Shown here piece after piece: positions 11,601-22,868 of a stretch of 64,000 nt of DNA (position 1 is its first letter; every line of letters starts with the position of its first letter). Position numbers and translations under genes: made by a program. The notes beneath the pieces are model-generated. The model did not search any database, was not told the DNA's origin, and saw only the letters and a program-made list of their open reading frames with translations. This DNA comes from Corinectria fuckeliana (taxonomy: Eukaryota > Ascomycota > Sordariomycetes > Hypocreales > Nectriaceae): assembly GCA_019137255.1 (NCBI GenBank), contig WPDH01000140.1, forward strand, positions 1-64,000, read 5' to 3'.

Positions 11601-12997
11601 CGCGAAGAACTTCGTAGGGTTAGGCTGACAAGTAGCAGGAGATGCTGGACCGTGGAGTCGTCGGATGACATCGCCTCACTCAACCTGCTTAATTCGAGGT
11701 ATTTGGATTCCAGGCCCTTGGGGACGTAGGTAAAATCCACGGCCTCGAAAGATTCCTCGGGGAAATCTTGAACGATCGGATCTGTTTCCTGGAGGGCGGC
11801 AACAATATCGTCACGCACATCTGCCTCCCCAACGATCTCGTTGTGGCCTCCCCGATGAACCTTCCATGCCTGCAGTCGGCCCTTTGCAGTAAGCGCAACG
11901 ATGTTCCTTTCTCCAACTCTGGCTGATCGATCGGCGCGGACCGCTGCGATATCTCCTCGCAGTGACAAGTTCGAAAACGCGTGGCGAATGCTGCCAAAGA
12001 TTCCACTGGTTGAGGTCGAGAGGTTGTTTCGCAAGAACTGGACAGAAATGAATGGTCGGCCGTGACCGTCGCGTACATTCAAGTAAGCAAGTCGTCCAGA
12101 GTTGAACGTCAAGATGAAGCCAGCGGATTCGGCGTTGGTGATGGCTGCAACCTTCTCACCGGATGCCATCCCAGTAATCGTGTGCTCAACACCAGAACGG
12201 TCCTTCTTGATGAAGGCAAAGGTAGCTGCGCTGGAGATGGATTCCCAGTAAACAACTTTTCCGCTGCCCGCCATGACGACGACTAGGCCAGGCTCTGTCG
12301 ACGACGCCGAGGGGGAAACGAGGCATCCTACAGGGAGGGGGTCGGTTGGGTTTGAAGATGACGGGAGGGTGAAGGTGAAGGTTTCGGGGGATTGAGAGGT
12401 CGAGGTGTAGGGCCAAACGATGGCGTGGGCGGCGGTCAGGGTGAGGGCGTAGCCAGTGGTAGAAAATATGTCGGCAGTTTGGTTACCTGTAATCAAAACA
12501 TTGAGCGGATATTGGAAGGGTGCTAAAAGCCATGGATGCGTAACTTACCTGACCAGTCGGAGCGAATCCTGTCTGGTAAAGCTGGAAGCTTGCTCACGGT
12601 GTATGCATTTGTGCTTGTCTACAGAGAATCAGCGTCTAGGGTCAGCAAGGCGAGTCGTATGGTTCCATACCAAAACAAGACTTCCATCGCCCTTGATGGC
12701 AGCTCGATCTCCATGTTTGGGCTTTTTCGCGCGAACATTCAATTCTTTGCGCAGGGTGGGAGGAGTATTCTCGATGGCGTCGTTGTTGACATTGAGGGTC
12801 GCGACCTTGTCCGTCTTGACTTCGATCATCTCCTGCTGGGTATCGACCGGCTTCACAAACGTCTGCTCGGTCAAGGGAATGCGCGCCCTCTTCGCCTTGG
12901 GTTGCTGGGTGATATTATCAGAGCTCAAGGGACGCTGTCGCCGGCGTGAACGGGTCGCCGTCGCCGGGCCACCGTCGGCGACAGACGGGGAAAACAT
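8699..12997 (-). CDS. NUP133: nucleoporin Nup133
   Basis: A scaffold nucleoporin of the Y-complex (Nup107-160/Nup84 complex) of the nuclear pore. There are three exons: 12997-12671, 12618-12549 and 12486-8699. Both introns are GT..AG (52 and 62 nt) and the joined frame gives 1,394 aa, within the usual range for fungal Nup133. The N-terminus is basic and low-complexity (RSRRRQRPLSSDN, then PKAKRARIP, a possible nuclear signal). The region around residues 110-560 fits the Nup133/Nup155-type beta-propeller (GYALTLTAAHAIVWPY, then VVVMAGSGKVVYWESI). From about residue 600 on it is helical, with the WALTTADQKAMSQNFAQVYQ segment typical of the family. The start is the ATG at 12997; the large downstream frame has no ATG of its own at its left boundary and needs the two upstream exons. 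It is divergent from AFG1 over about 1 kb. Family assignment is by recalled similarity. Confidence 0.92.
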
Positions 12998-14027
12998 TTC
13001 GGGCGGGTCGCAAGGAGGTAAAGAGGATCGGTTCGTGTCAGCAGCGGCGAGGGACGTGTCGGGATGGATGGCGATGGATTCGGCCTCGCGTGCTCAGAGA
13101 GGCATTTCGTCGCAGAGGAGATGGTGATGGTGCGAGCGGTGACTTGACTTTGTTGGGCGTTGTGAAAGAGACAAGGTAGAAAATGGAATGCGGTAGACTA
13201 GAGTGACTGACGAAAAACAAAGCGAATGGCCCAGGCGGGCACCTCAGCAGCCAGCGGGACGCCAAGCTACAGTACAGGGCGTTTGCGCGTTGTGATTGGG
13301 CGGCTGACGCCTGAAAAAGGTGAAGGCTGCGCTGGCAACCTGGAGCTGTGCGCTGTGCTTGTACCCCGGCCTGGTACCTGAGCACTGCGCTGGCTGTGAC
13401 TGTGGAAGGGGTACGTACCTTGCCTCCACTCGTCTGCCCGGATTCGATACTTACTACTGCTGAGGGTACCTTCTGACGCGCACTACTGCCTTACTAAGAT
13501 CAGGTACCCCAAGTGCGGCTCTCTCAAGCACTCACGCCGTCACCAAACACCGCATCTGCACCAACTCAGCTCAATGACCCTTGCTTGCTCATTGTGCTGA
13601 CATCTTGTACTGGGAGCTGCGAAGTACGAAGCCATCGCCATCAGCCACATCCCAATTTAGTTTCACGTCTTCCTTTAATCTCCGGCTTTCTTCTCTTCCT
13701 CTTCCTCTTTTAGCTTCAGACTCACCTTGCCCGTTTACGGATGTGGAGGGGCTTCTGAAGAGCGTCGCCACCTGGTTACCGACGGCTCGGTGCTGCTTTG
13801 ATATAGGCGCGTTAGCCTCGAACGTCTTTCAATCATACTTCGACAATTCCCTCAACACAGTCTAACACTGGCTTCATTGTCCAAACCGGGGACTCGTTAA
13901 TTGACCATACAGACCATCTGGTCCTCGAATTCCCGGTTCCCTCTTTCATCAACGACCTGTGGTTGATATCCTGGTCCTTACCCCACATTATGACTACCCT
14001 GTAAACTACGACTTCATCCGGCCAACC
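12998..14027. promoter_or_regulatory. divergent intergenic region NUP133 / AFG1
   Basis: About 1.03 kb separates the two divergent start codons and must hold both promoters. It includes a CT-rich tract at about 13,689-13,712 on +. No TATA box or defined operator is convincing, and I see no additional gene. Confidence 0.5.
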
Positions 14028-15992
14028 ATGAGAGTCCCCCGCAACTCATCTCTGTCCTCAGCAACCAAGAGTCACACCATGAGACGTTTCTCGACTGCCG
14101 TTACAATCACAGATCCTCTAGTCAAGTACCAGACCCATGTAGCCAGTGGCCTTTACTCGCCTGACCAATCTCAACACCGACTTGCAAGGCACTTACATAA
14201 AATCTATCTACGCATCAAGGACTATTCTCCCCAGGCCGAATATCGTCACAGGTTACAGCATGTCGCACGTCTCACAGATGGAAAGTCAGAGAAAGAAGAA
14301 GACAATGGTATTATGCTCGCCCGTCGAAACCATTCAATATGGCGGAATCCTCTCTTCAAGCACCTCTTGACCACCCCCGAGGGTAGGGAAAGTCTGGCGC
14401 TGACTAGAGTCCTCACAAACCATGAGTCTGCAATTGAGATCGACTCTCCAAAAGGACTGTTCCTCTCGGGCGAAGTTGGTACGGGAAAATCAATGCTACT
14501 TGACCTGCTCGCCGATGGCCTCCCCACTGAACGGAAAAGGAGATGGCACTTTAACACTTTCATGCTCTACACACTCTCGCAACTAGAGCAGTATAGAAAA
14601 GCGAATCCAGGAACTTCGTCAACAGGGTCGGAGTATTCGCTGCTGTGGATGGCTAAAAAGCTCGTCGATGAGTCGCCGCTCCTGTTTCTGGACGAGTTTC
14701 AGCTTCCCGACAGGGCAGCAAGCAAGATCTTCAGTCACCTCTTTATTGCCTTCTTCCAGCTTGGTGGGGTCCTAATCGCGTCCTCAAACCGTATGCCAGA
14801 GGAGCTGCAGAAAGCCATAGGAGTCGACTACACGCCTGCTCCGTCAAAGGGTCTAATCCGAAAATTCTTCGGGGGTTCGTTGCGGTCGCGTGGCGAGCTC
14901 TTCGGCACAAGCAGCGATTTTGCCAACTTCCTTGAAGTCTTGAAAGCAAGATGTGACTTTTGGCAAATGGAAGGGGCCAAGGACTGGCGAAGAAAGGAAG
15001 AAACGGACAGTCTGACCATTTTGGCTGACGACGGCGTCGTTGACGGTGTTGCCGAAGTTGGAGGAGATGTCCTTGCGGCTAAATCTGAACGTCGATACCA
15101 ACCTGTCAATTACTATCTATCAGCAGACGACGATACTTCCTGGCGACAACGGATCGACGAGGCGCTCTCCTGGAGCGAACCTCGCCCGCCTTCCTGGGAG
15201 CCGTCCACTCTCATTGTCTACGGCCGCCGGGTCCAAACGCCGAAACACCACAACGGATTCGTACTCTGGAAGTTCGAAGACCTTGTCGGCTCATTTGGAC
15301 CTGCCGACTACATCACAATGGCTTCGACATATCATACGTTCATCATTGACAATATCCCGATCTTGACACATGAGAAGAAGAACGAAGCCCGGAGATTCAT
15401 TACTCTACTGGACGCTCTCTACGAGGCCCGTTGCAAATTGATACTCAGAGCTCAAAACCCCCCAGACACCCTCTTCTTTCCCAAGAAGAAGGGGACGGCA
15501 TCTGGCAAGTCTGCCAACCTCGACGAGCCAGACGACGCTACCTACTATGAAACCATTGCCGAAGTCTACCAGGATCAAATGTCTCCCTTCCGGCCCAATG
15601 TCTCTTATTATGACACGAAATCCGGCACTTCAGAATACAACCCCGACCAGGACTCAGACTTTGGCCTGCAGAAGCAGGCAGTCGACTTTGGGAAAACGAG
15701 TGCCTTTACGGGTGAAGATGAGAGATTCGCATATAAGCGTGCTATTTCTCGCCTCTGGGAACTGTGCAGCTCGCAATGGCATGCCAGGACGGGAGACTGG
15801 TGGCAGCCACTGCCCGTTGAAGCACGTCACTGGGAGGGAGGTCTTGTCTCGGAACGACTTGATCGTCAGGTGCATAGTCTTCAGCGTGACGGCAACGAGG
15901 GCATGGGGGAGAGCCTAGAGATAAACGAGGTGGCTGGACTATCGAAGTGGACGGTTGAGCACTTGAAGACTGAGAACGAAAAGCGCATATAG
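14028..15992 (+). CDS. AFG1: AFG1-like mitochondrial AAA+ ATPase
   Basis: An AFG1/LACE1-family P-loop ATPase of the mitochondrial inner membrane, linked in yeast and animals to turnover of respiratory-chain subunits. It is a single exon of 654 aa. The open frame extends upstream to a GTG, but the first ATG is 14028 in a good context (CAACCATGA). It starts a peptide rich in Arg, Ser and Thr (MRVPRNSSLSSATKSHTMRR), a credible mitochondrial targeting signal. Walker A is GEVGTGKS at about 148-155, Walker B is LLFLDEF at about 219-225, and a sensor-like ASSNRMPEEL follows. The C-terminal third (FLDNIP-type block seen as FIIDNIPIL, then RRFITLLDALYEAR) is characteristic of the family. The fungal-type insert after Walker B is acidic. 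It converges with TCA17, leaving 233 bp between stops. Confidence 0.95.
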   Translation: MRVPRNSSLSSATKSHTMRRFSTAVTITDPLVKYQTHVASGLYSPDQSQHRLARHLHKIYLRIKDYSPQAEYRHRLQHVARLTDGKSEKEEDNGIMLARRNHSIWRNPLFKHLLTTPEGRESLALTRVLTNHESAIEIDSPKGLFLSGEVGTGKSMLLDLLADGLPTERKRRWHFNTFMLYTLSQLEQYRKANPGTSSTGSEYSLLWMAKKLVDESPLLFLDEFQLPDRAASKIFSHLFIAFFQLGGVLIASSNRMPEELQKAIGVDYTPAPSKGLIRKFFGGSLRSRGELFGTSSDFANFLEVLKARCDFWQMEGAKDWRRKEETDSLTILADDGVVDGVAEVGGDVLAAKSERRYQPVNYYLSADDDTSWRQRIDEALSWSEPRPPSWEPSTLIVYGRRVQTPKHHNGFVLWKFEDLVGSFGPADYITMASTYHTFIIDNIPILTHEKKNEARRFITLLDALYEARCKLILRAQNPPDTLFFPKKKGTASGKSANLDEPDDATYYETIAEVYQDQMSPFRPNVSYYDTKSGTSEYNPDQDSDFGLQKQAVDFGKTSAFTGEDERFAYKRAISRLWELCSSQWHARTGDWWQPLPVEARHWEGGLVSERLDRQVHSLQRDGNEGMGESLEINEVAGLSKWTVEHLKTENEKRI

Positions 15993-16225
15993 AGTGGCTG
16001 GACTCGTTCTTTTGTTGTTCGACGCTGGGTAAAGGTTGGAAAGTTGGAAGCACCGAAGACAATAGACACATTCTCAGAAAACATTTTCATTACAAGAAAC
16101 AAAATCGGGTCGCTCCTTGAAAGCAGCCGTCTAATTGGGCGAGCGTCGATGTCTTCGACTGGATATCCCATCATGTTATACTCCAAACGCCGTACATGGT
16201 TTTCATGATGCATCATGGCTCCAGC

Positions 16226-16869
16226 TCAGAGGGTCGACACCCCCGGCGTCCACCCCTCGCCTATCCTCTTCATGTCTTCGGCAAACTTGCGACTCGAAAT
16301 CTTCTTGCCGCCCAGCCCACCGAGAGGCGCGTGCTCATCGGGGTCGTAGAAGGGGTTCTGCAGAAGGTGGACGTAGGCGTTCTGCATGGCGCGGAAGACG
16401 GGCTTGAGCTCGGTATCGCGCAGGCCGCTGCCCACGCCGCGGGGGCCGGCGGCGGAGCTGTCGACGCGGCGGCCGCGCATGTCGACGACGCACACCATGC
16501 GGACGCCGGTGTTGGTCTCGAAGCCGTAGGCGGCGAGGCGGTCGTCGACGGCGTGCAGCAGGCCGAAGTCGCCCGAGAGGCCGACGCCCGAGATGGCGTT
16601 GTGCTTGGCGCGCAGGTCGAAGACGTCGATGGAGGAGGAGAGCATGAGGGAGAACTGCAGCGGCGTCCGGATCGGGGTGAAGGCGTTGGTTGCCGGGTCG
16701 TGCGACGGGAAGATGGAGATGTGGAGGGGGTTGTTCTGGCGGAGGGGGAGCGAGTGATTAGCCTGGATTTCCACCCCGGACGACGTTGGCGCGCCTGGAG
16801 GAGGAAGCGGAGACGTACGTTACGGCCGATGAGGCCTAGGCAGGCGATCGAGGGTATCGCGGTGGCCAT
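16226..16869 (-). CDS. TCA17: TRAPP-associated protein Tca17 (TRAPPC2L)
   Basis: A sedlin-family (longin-fold) subunit associated with TRAPP complexes, which act as guanine exchange factors for Rab GTPases in Golgi trafficking. Two exons, 16869-16819 and 16735-16226, are joined over an 83-nt intron (GTACGT..CGCCAG with CTAATCAC branch site), giving 186 aa. Exon 1 encodes MATAIPSIACLGLIGRN, the N-terminal beta strand of the sedlin fold, and exon 2 continues directly with NNPLHISIFPSHDP. Further landmarks are the LMLSSSIDVFD segment and GDFGLLHAVDDRLAAYGFETNTG. The protein is longer than yeast Tca17 because of a Gly/Arg-rich loop (RRVDSSAAGPRGVGSG). A very GC-rich coding stretch creates long open frames on the other frames and strand; these are shadows. 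TRAPPC2L/Tca17 is preferred over Trs20 because of the GLIGRNNNPLHI opening. Confidence 0.88.
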
Positions 16870-19199
16870 GGTCGTGGAGGTTGGAGGTCGCAGTGGTGTT
16901 TCGAAGAGGGAGCTCAGCAATGGAGTTGGCGTTGGAGCTTGGAGCTTGAAATCCACCCCCCACCCCCCTAACACTGAGCCTTGATCAGCACCCTGGCCCC
17001 CACTTTCACAATACGCCCACTGGCACTTACACGACGCGAATGAACCCTGATGTTGACTACTAATTTCGGTGAGCACTCAGAAGCGACGCCGTGATGGCCT
17101 CTGGAGGTCTGGAGGCCTCAGGCGACAAGGCTTGCGCATGCTTCCTCCATCTTCCTGCCTACTCATCCCCTCTCCATCTTCTTACCCAGCCCCTCCTCCT
17201 ATCAAACCAGCTCCTCTACGACTTCCTGTCACCACAGTGTTTGTGGCATGGCAGATTGCAGCTGTGAAGCTAGTGCCGACCTGAACTGTGCCGGGCACCA
17301 AATGCCTTCGATCATCTCGCCGGCCGTAAGTAGACATGAGGCAAGCATCAATGTCAGCACCTCGCTCACTCTCACCTTATCAACACCAGCCTCGTGACCT
17401 GGACCAGGCAAGAGCTTAGAAATCTTTACATTGTGTAGCACTTCGCTACATTTCGGCAGATCACTAACGAGCTTTTGATCCCCGGATGAAAGATCGGAGG
17501 CCGAACTTATCACTCCCGTCAGCTTGCAACATGCGAAAGACTTGGGAGACAATGCAAGTGCATCGTATAAGATGACCGCCTGCAAATGAGAATGCTTCAG
17601 CGTTACAAAGATGCGACTGAGGACAAGGATGCTTTGCCATGACTGATATGGGTCAGTTTCTTGGGGCTGGTGATGATGCGTATGGCCACAGTTCACCCTT
17701 GGTGATGCTGCGATCAGCCTCCGTCGAAAACCAGAGGCCAGACAGACAAGTCCTGATATCGCCCTAAAGAAGAAAGAAAAAAAAGGAAAAAGAGTTGTTT
17801 GCAAAGCTGACGTTGTGGGCTCATTGTCCCCTCATACAGGTTTCCTCCTCATCGCAAAAAAGAGCTCGGAAAGTGGTAACACAAATATTCTCTGGGGGTC
17901 CTCACCATCACAACCGATTTTTCCTGCAGCCAACGATGAAATCGGTTTTCACAAGTTGACATACGAGCTGGTCTGAGGCTGCTGATTACTCGAATGGTGA
18001 AGTCTTCCAGCACCGTCAACACACAGTGGGAGTGAGACAGGAGTAACTCCAGGAAACGTAGGAACGAGTAGTGGAGGCTGCTATCTGATGCCTTCGGCCT
18101 TCCCTTACCTTGACATTTCTCAAATAATACGAGTGAAAGCAGCTACTGGGATGCAACCTAAGGTAACGTACACCTGCTGGTCCAGCCTTAAAATGCCCCA
18201 GGAGAAGGTGCTGTCCATCCGTAAGACTGCGCTGTTCTCTGTATATTTTTGATTTCTTACGTAGGATTAGAGGCAAGGCCAGTAACAGCGAGCATTCTCG
18301 TCAACTCATAAAGACGGAAATATTGCAACTCCGATAGTAGAGCCTGCAGGCATCTGCAGGTCACTCGAATCTGTTTTTGCCAAGGTGGTTTTCTTTGACA
18401 CCAGGTATCCGACAAACTGCAGGGCTAGATCATGTTCTGCATTCACAACAAAGGCTCGGACTTATCTGGTGGGCCTCCGTCAAACCCGTCTTTACACAGC
18501 GTCTATAAGACCTCGTGTTTGCTCTCTGATTGATCTATTTGTCAAAGGCCATGTTTGCCTAGCCTCTTCATCCTTGACTCTTCATAATTCACTGTTGTCG
18601 CCATCTCCCACCTGCGAGTTTTGACTTATCTGCGGCTGTCTTACAAAAAAAACAAAAACCCCCGACACCAAACAGACAACAAACAAACAAACAAGGCACC
18701 AACAATCTCGTCACTGAGCCTCGCTTTGCCAGGCATCCCAGTATCAAGACAACAGTCTCTACTTCGAAAGAGTCACATTTACGCAGTGCTATATTTGCCG
18801 ACGCCTCACCGCCAGCCTTCTTTAAACAGCCCTCTCTACATGATCACAACTGCCCAAATCCTCCAACACCCTCGACTGCGACTTGGCTCGACACCCTACA
18901 TGGTCCCAGACCTCACAGAACCGACACTCTGGTACATCTGGTAGCTTCGCCCATTGATTGAGCAGAGAAGTTATCCCGCCTTTCTTGAGCACCTGTCGAT
19001 ACTCGTGAAACCAGCCAGGGCAGGCCAAACATCCTGCGTTGGGTGCGATCAGTGTTACGAGAGGTGGTTCAGAGGGTGGACACACTTGTGCTAACAAGTC
19101 ATCGCTGTGACTTGTAAGCCGGCCTGTCGCTCGTCAAAAACTTCAGACCCCAGGACAAGACACTCAAACCTGGCTGATCTCGCTGGGAACCTGTACGGT
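16870..19199. other. intergenic, no supported gene
   Basis: About 2.3 kb between TCA17 and the exonuclease-like gene. A 191-codon open frame on minus (17229-17804) has no domain I recognise. (ACAA)n-rich sequence lies at about 18,677-18,695. A minus-strand open stretch at 18822-19097 is unusually Cys-rich but has no ATG and is treated under findings. Confidence 0.45.
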
Positions 19200-19955
19200 A
19201 TGGCTGCTCGGGTCATTCTTAAGAATACCCGGCCGAAAACTTCCAAGAATGGACTGCAAATTCTGAGCGACGTGCTTGGACTTGGCGGAAGACCTGCAAG
19301 GTCCACTGCCTCTTCGGATGCCGTCCTTGTAGCCATCGATTGCGAGAACACTGGCACCCTTATGAACGGATTTTCTCAGGGCATGAACAGCGAAGTTGGT
19401 ATTGCAACTCTCGACATGAGAAACTTGCAGGAAGCACCACTGAGGAAGCATATATCTACACACAATTTTATTACGGGGTCAGATACGTATGTCACCAACT
19501 CTTCAAAGAATTTCCTTTTTGGAGAATCAGCAGTTGTTGAGCCAGCAAAGATCCTATCGAGTATCGACTCCGTTATACCAAGGGACCGAAACATTGTGCT
19601 TATTGGGCATGGAGTGCAAATCGAACTGAAGATACTGCAATCTCTTGGCTTCAGATTCCCCGCGTCAATCTCTGGTATTATTGACACCTATTGGGTTGCC
19701 AATGAAGTTTTCGGAAAGGGAGGGGTCACCCTTGAGGCGCTGCTGGATGAGCTTGGTTGTCCCTTCAATAACTTGCACTGCGGTGGAAACGACGCTCATT
19801 TCACTCTGAGGGCTTCGATACTTTTAGCCACCCGGAATTGCATCAACCAAAATGCTCCCACCTTGGGTATTTTGAGGCAGATCGCAACCAATTGGGAGAA
19901 GGCAGAGATGGCATCGGCAGGATTGGCACAGACATTCGGGGAATCTGCACGCTAA
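19200..19955 (+). CDS. DEDDh-type 3'-5' exonuclease-like protein (Gfd2/YDR514C-like)
   Basis: A ribonuclease H-fold protein resembling the fungal Gfd2/YDR514C-like C-terminal domain family, of uncertain function. It is a single exon of 251 aa. The open frame reaches upstream to a GTG at 19107, but the first ATG is 19200. The exonuclease motifs appear in order: VLVAIDCEN (Asp47, Glu49), IVLIGHGVQIELKIL near 132-146, IDTYWVAN near 161-168, and LHCGGNDAHFTLRA, in which His193 and Asp198 have the H-x4-D spacing of DEDDh enzymes. The Asp usual in the second motif is Glu142 here, so activity may be altered. The first 40 residues are basic and lack a domain. An upstream exon cannot be excluded. It sits alone between long intergenic stretches. 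Family assignment is fairly sure; biochemical activity is inference. Confidence 0.72.
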   Translation: MAARVILKNTRPKTSKNGLQILSDVLGLGGRPARSTASSDAVLVAIDCENTGTLMNGFSQGMNSEVGIATLDMRNLQEAPLRKHISTHNFITGSDTYVTNSSKNFLFGESAVVEPAKILSSIDSVIPRDRNIVLIGHGVQIELKILQSLGFRFPASISGIIDTYWVANEVFGKGGVTLEALLDELGCPFNNLHCGGNDAHFTLRASILLATRNCINQNAPTLGILRQIATNWEKAEMASAGLAQTFGESAR

Positions 19956-20928
19956 TCAGAGGGATGCGGCCAGACTAGAGTACATGCCGGGTTATCTACT
20001 ACTCTCGCTTTTGTGGCCAAGTTGGTCTACAATGTCTTGGCTGTGAGTAAATGAAGAGCCGCTTAAGAACGGCGACAATCAATTCAACGGAACCAAGCCG
20101 CTGAGAGGCTCGGAAACCCCTGGCAACCTCGAAACTCGCCCCCGTAGCACTGTGACTGCTAGTACGCTATTTAGATGCAAGAGACTGTACTTACTCTGGC
20201 CGGTAATATGCTACTCGAGACGAGCATCCTTTTCTTTGGGAAGCGCTCGTGATTCATTGCTTCGACCTTTTGCAGTAACCGCGATCGAGCCAGGAGACTG
20301 CCCCTGTAATCTTCCCAAGATGGTGTGTATCTGAGCCCTGTCTGGCTTGTAGATACTCTGTACTTCATTCCCCCCTTCGGTAGTATTGTCAACAGTAGGT
20401 CCTCAACAGCACTCGCTACTACTAGCCCACTTGTCGCATAACCTAAAGCCTCAGACCAACTAGCACAGCCAGTGGTAAAATACCGATCTCACGATGAGTC
20501 GGCTTCATCATTGGCTGGAAGACCGTTACGACATTCCGAGGACGGATGTTGGCTTAAGTGATCAGCTGGATGGGAGACAATCATTATATACCTACTCCGG
20601 TCGAGGGCTAGTTGTCAAGAATGGGTATCAGGGTCATGGAGAGAGCGACCCAGACGGTTTACAAAGGTAGCAAGGTAAAGGTTAACGTAGACCAAGATGC
20701 AAAGAAATCTTGCCGGCTTTGAGGTGTTGGGAGTTCCAGTGATGCTACTTATACTTATAATGTTAATAATATTACAACGAGTGCACCAAGCTAAGGCGCA
20801 CCAGCTCTAAGTTCACATAGTGGCCCATAAGGTAAATGCTACGTTCCCAGTCCCAGCTTGCAGTTGCTAGTTCGTAATTCCTACAGTGTTCTGTGCCGAC
20901 TCAACTCGTACATGGGATCCCCCTCTTT
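19956..20928. other. intergenic, no supported gene
   Basis: Converging 3' flanks of the exonuclease-like gene and MCT1. There is an AT-rich patch near 20,745-20,780. A GGATGGGAGAC stretch at about 20,566-20,576 resembles part of 5S rRNA but lacks the rest of it. I see no gene. Confidence 0.5.
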
Positions 20929-22280
20929 TCAGTCCGAGTACTCGTCATCTTCCATGAGGCCCGCCGTGTCCTCCAGCCCCCTCAGCACCTCTTCCACCTC
21001 GGACGGGTCCGTGATGGCCCAGACGCCTCCGCCCTTGACGAGGTCCTTCCCCCGCATGCCCACCTCCTTGCCGACCAGGTTGCGGCCGACCTTGCCCGGC
21101 CCCACGCCGACCCAGCGCCGGATGCGCGCCTCCTGGTCCAGGTACTTGATGCTGTCCCACCAGCGCACCGTGTCGAGGCACCCGCGCGCCAGCAGGTCCT
21201 TGAACTCGGCCTTGCTGCAGACGGGGCGCGCCGACACGTTGCTCACCAGCGGCAGCCGGCCGGGGAAGGTCACGACGTCCTCGTGCTCGCGGCCCGGGAC
21301 CCGGCTCTTCTGGCTGAGCAGCTTCGTCATGACGGACACGGCCGGCTTCATGATGGGGCTATGGAACGGGCTGTCGCTCTTCAGCCGCACGGCGCGGGGG
21401 TCGTAGCCCAGGAACTGGCGCAGGTGCGTTACTAGGGTCTTGATGCGCTCGAGGTTGCCGCTCAGCACGATCTGGTTCCTGCTGTTGATGTTGGCAATCA
21501 GGACCTGGTCGATGGGCGGGATGTCGTCCAGGTTCTTGCCCGTGACGCCCACAAAGGCCCGGACGGCGCCGACCAGGCTGGCCATGTGCTCCGGGTGGGT
21601 GATGACGGCCACCATGCCGTACTCGCCGCCGTACTCGTCCATGGCGCGGCGGGTGGCGTCGGACATGGCCTCGGCGCGCTTGCGCACCAGGTACAGGCTG
21701 TCCTGGAAGGAGACGTAGCCGCCGGCGACGACGGCGGCGAACTCGCCGAGCGAGTGGCCGAGGGTGACGTCGAAGTGGTCGACGACGTTGAAGCCGAACT
21801 CGCGCTCGAGGATGCGGAGGATGAAGATGGAGGTGGCCATGATGGCGGGCTGGGCGTTGGGGGTCTCGTTGAGGATCCGGGAGGGGCCGTCCTGGATCAG
21901 GTCGGTGAACTTGTAGCCCATGTGGTGGTCGATCTCCTGGCGGAGCTGTGACGCCGTCGCGGGGAACGCCTCGAGCCACGGCGTCAGCATGCCCACCCGC
22001 TGGACGCCTTGGCCTGCGAACCGGAGCAGCTCCTGTTAGTCCGCGGGACGGTCCGAGAGGTTGGAAGAAGGGACAACCAACCTGGAAAGAACAAGGCCGT
22101 CCTAGTGCCGCCTCGATGCGTGGAGAAGCATCGCCGTGACGACAACGACGACTGCGGAGGCGACGGCGACAACGACGACGGCGACGCGCCGGCCAGTATT
22201 CGGGGGCCGGGACCGCCCAAAGGTCGACGCAGGCCCGCCGCAGCCCGGAGCAGAGGCTTCGGCGTCGCGAGCCGTTCCAT
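20929..22280 (-). CDS. MCT1: mitochondrial malonyl-CoA:ACP transacylase
   Basis: Transfers malonyl from CoA to acyl carrier protein in mitochondrial (type II) fatty acid synthesis, the route to octanoyl-ACP and lipoate. Two exons, 22280-22082 and 22013-20929, flank a 68-nt intron (GTTGGT..TTCGCAG, branch ACTAACAG), giving 427 aa. Exon 1 encodes an Arg/Ser-rich leader (MERLATPKPLLRAAAGLRR, later SSRRCFST) that fits mitochondrial import. Its junction with exon 2 rebuilds the FFPGQGVQRVGML motif that opens the FabD fold. The nucleophile elbow is GHSLGEFAA and the catalytic His is in SPFHSPIMKPA. The C-terminal VGVGPGKVGRNLVGK is the final FabD segment. The gene is very GC-rich at third positions. 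It lies in tandem with APM3 upstream. Confidence 0.94.
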
Positions 22281-22868
22281 GGGCCGCGTCCGGGGGGTTC
22301 GTCAAGGTCAAGACGGGGACGACGGGCGGGATGACGCTCTCGGGGACGCTCTCGATCTCATGTCTTGGGGCCCCCGCAGCGGTTTCGAGTTCGGATTTCG
22401 GAGGGAGGGGGACGGAGGAAGGACGAGGAAAAGACGAGGAAGATTGCCGGGATCTACGGGTTTGAGGGAAAGGGAATGAAAGAAAACGGACGGAGTTCCG
22501 GCCGCGCCCGGTCTTTGATTGCGTTGGTGTCACGTTCCCGTCGTCCAGTACTTACAAGAGCTGCAGGTGCTGCAGGTGACGCAGAGATCGCCTACAATTG
22601 GAGCGGTATTGCATGTGCCGGAGCTACCCCATGCTTAGAGCCGATGTCCCGATCGGTCTTCGGCTTCCATCTCGGCGACTCAGAAGCTCAGCATTACTAC
22701 TTATGTAGTTAGTTGGACTACAAGTATCCATATGCATCCATCTCTAACTGCATCATGCTTGGGCGGAAAATCTATGACTTCACATTCGCAGGCGTTGGCT
22801 TCGGCGAGCATATCGTTCCTTTCTTTTGTATTGATTCTTGCTTCTATTCGTTTCATCCGCACCATCCC
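22281..22868. other. intergenic between MCT1 start and APM3 stop
   Basis: About 590 bp holding the MCT1 promoter and the APM3 3' flank. The proximal part is GC-rich. No separate gene is supported. Confidence 0.5.

Noticed and set aside
13959..14027. Upstream extension of AFG1
   Set aside because: It begins at GTG; the first in-frame ATG is 14028 and directly starts a mitochondrial-type leader.
16270..17076. Long minus frame over TCA17 and its upstream region
   Set aside because: It is an out-of-frame shadow of a very GC-rich exon; the protein is Ser/Pro/Thr/Arg low complexity. Only its MATAIPSIACLGLIGRN segment is real, as exon 1 of TCA17.
17229..17804. 191-codon open frame on minus
   Set aside because: No domain, no homologue recognised, biased composition, and no support from a neighbouring exon.
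20470..20610. 5S rRNA-like GGATGGGAGAC stretch
   Set aside because: Only about 13 bases resemble the 5S 3' domain; the internal A-box part and the terminal helix cannot be found.
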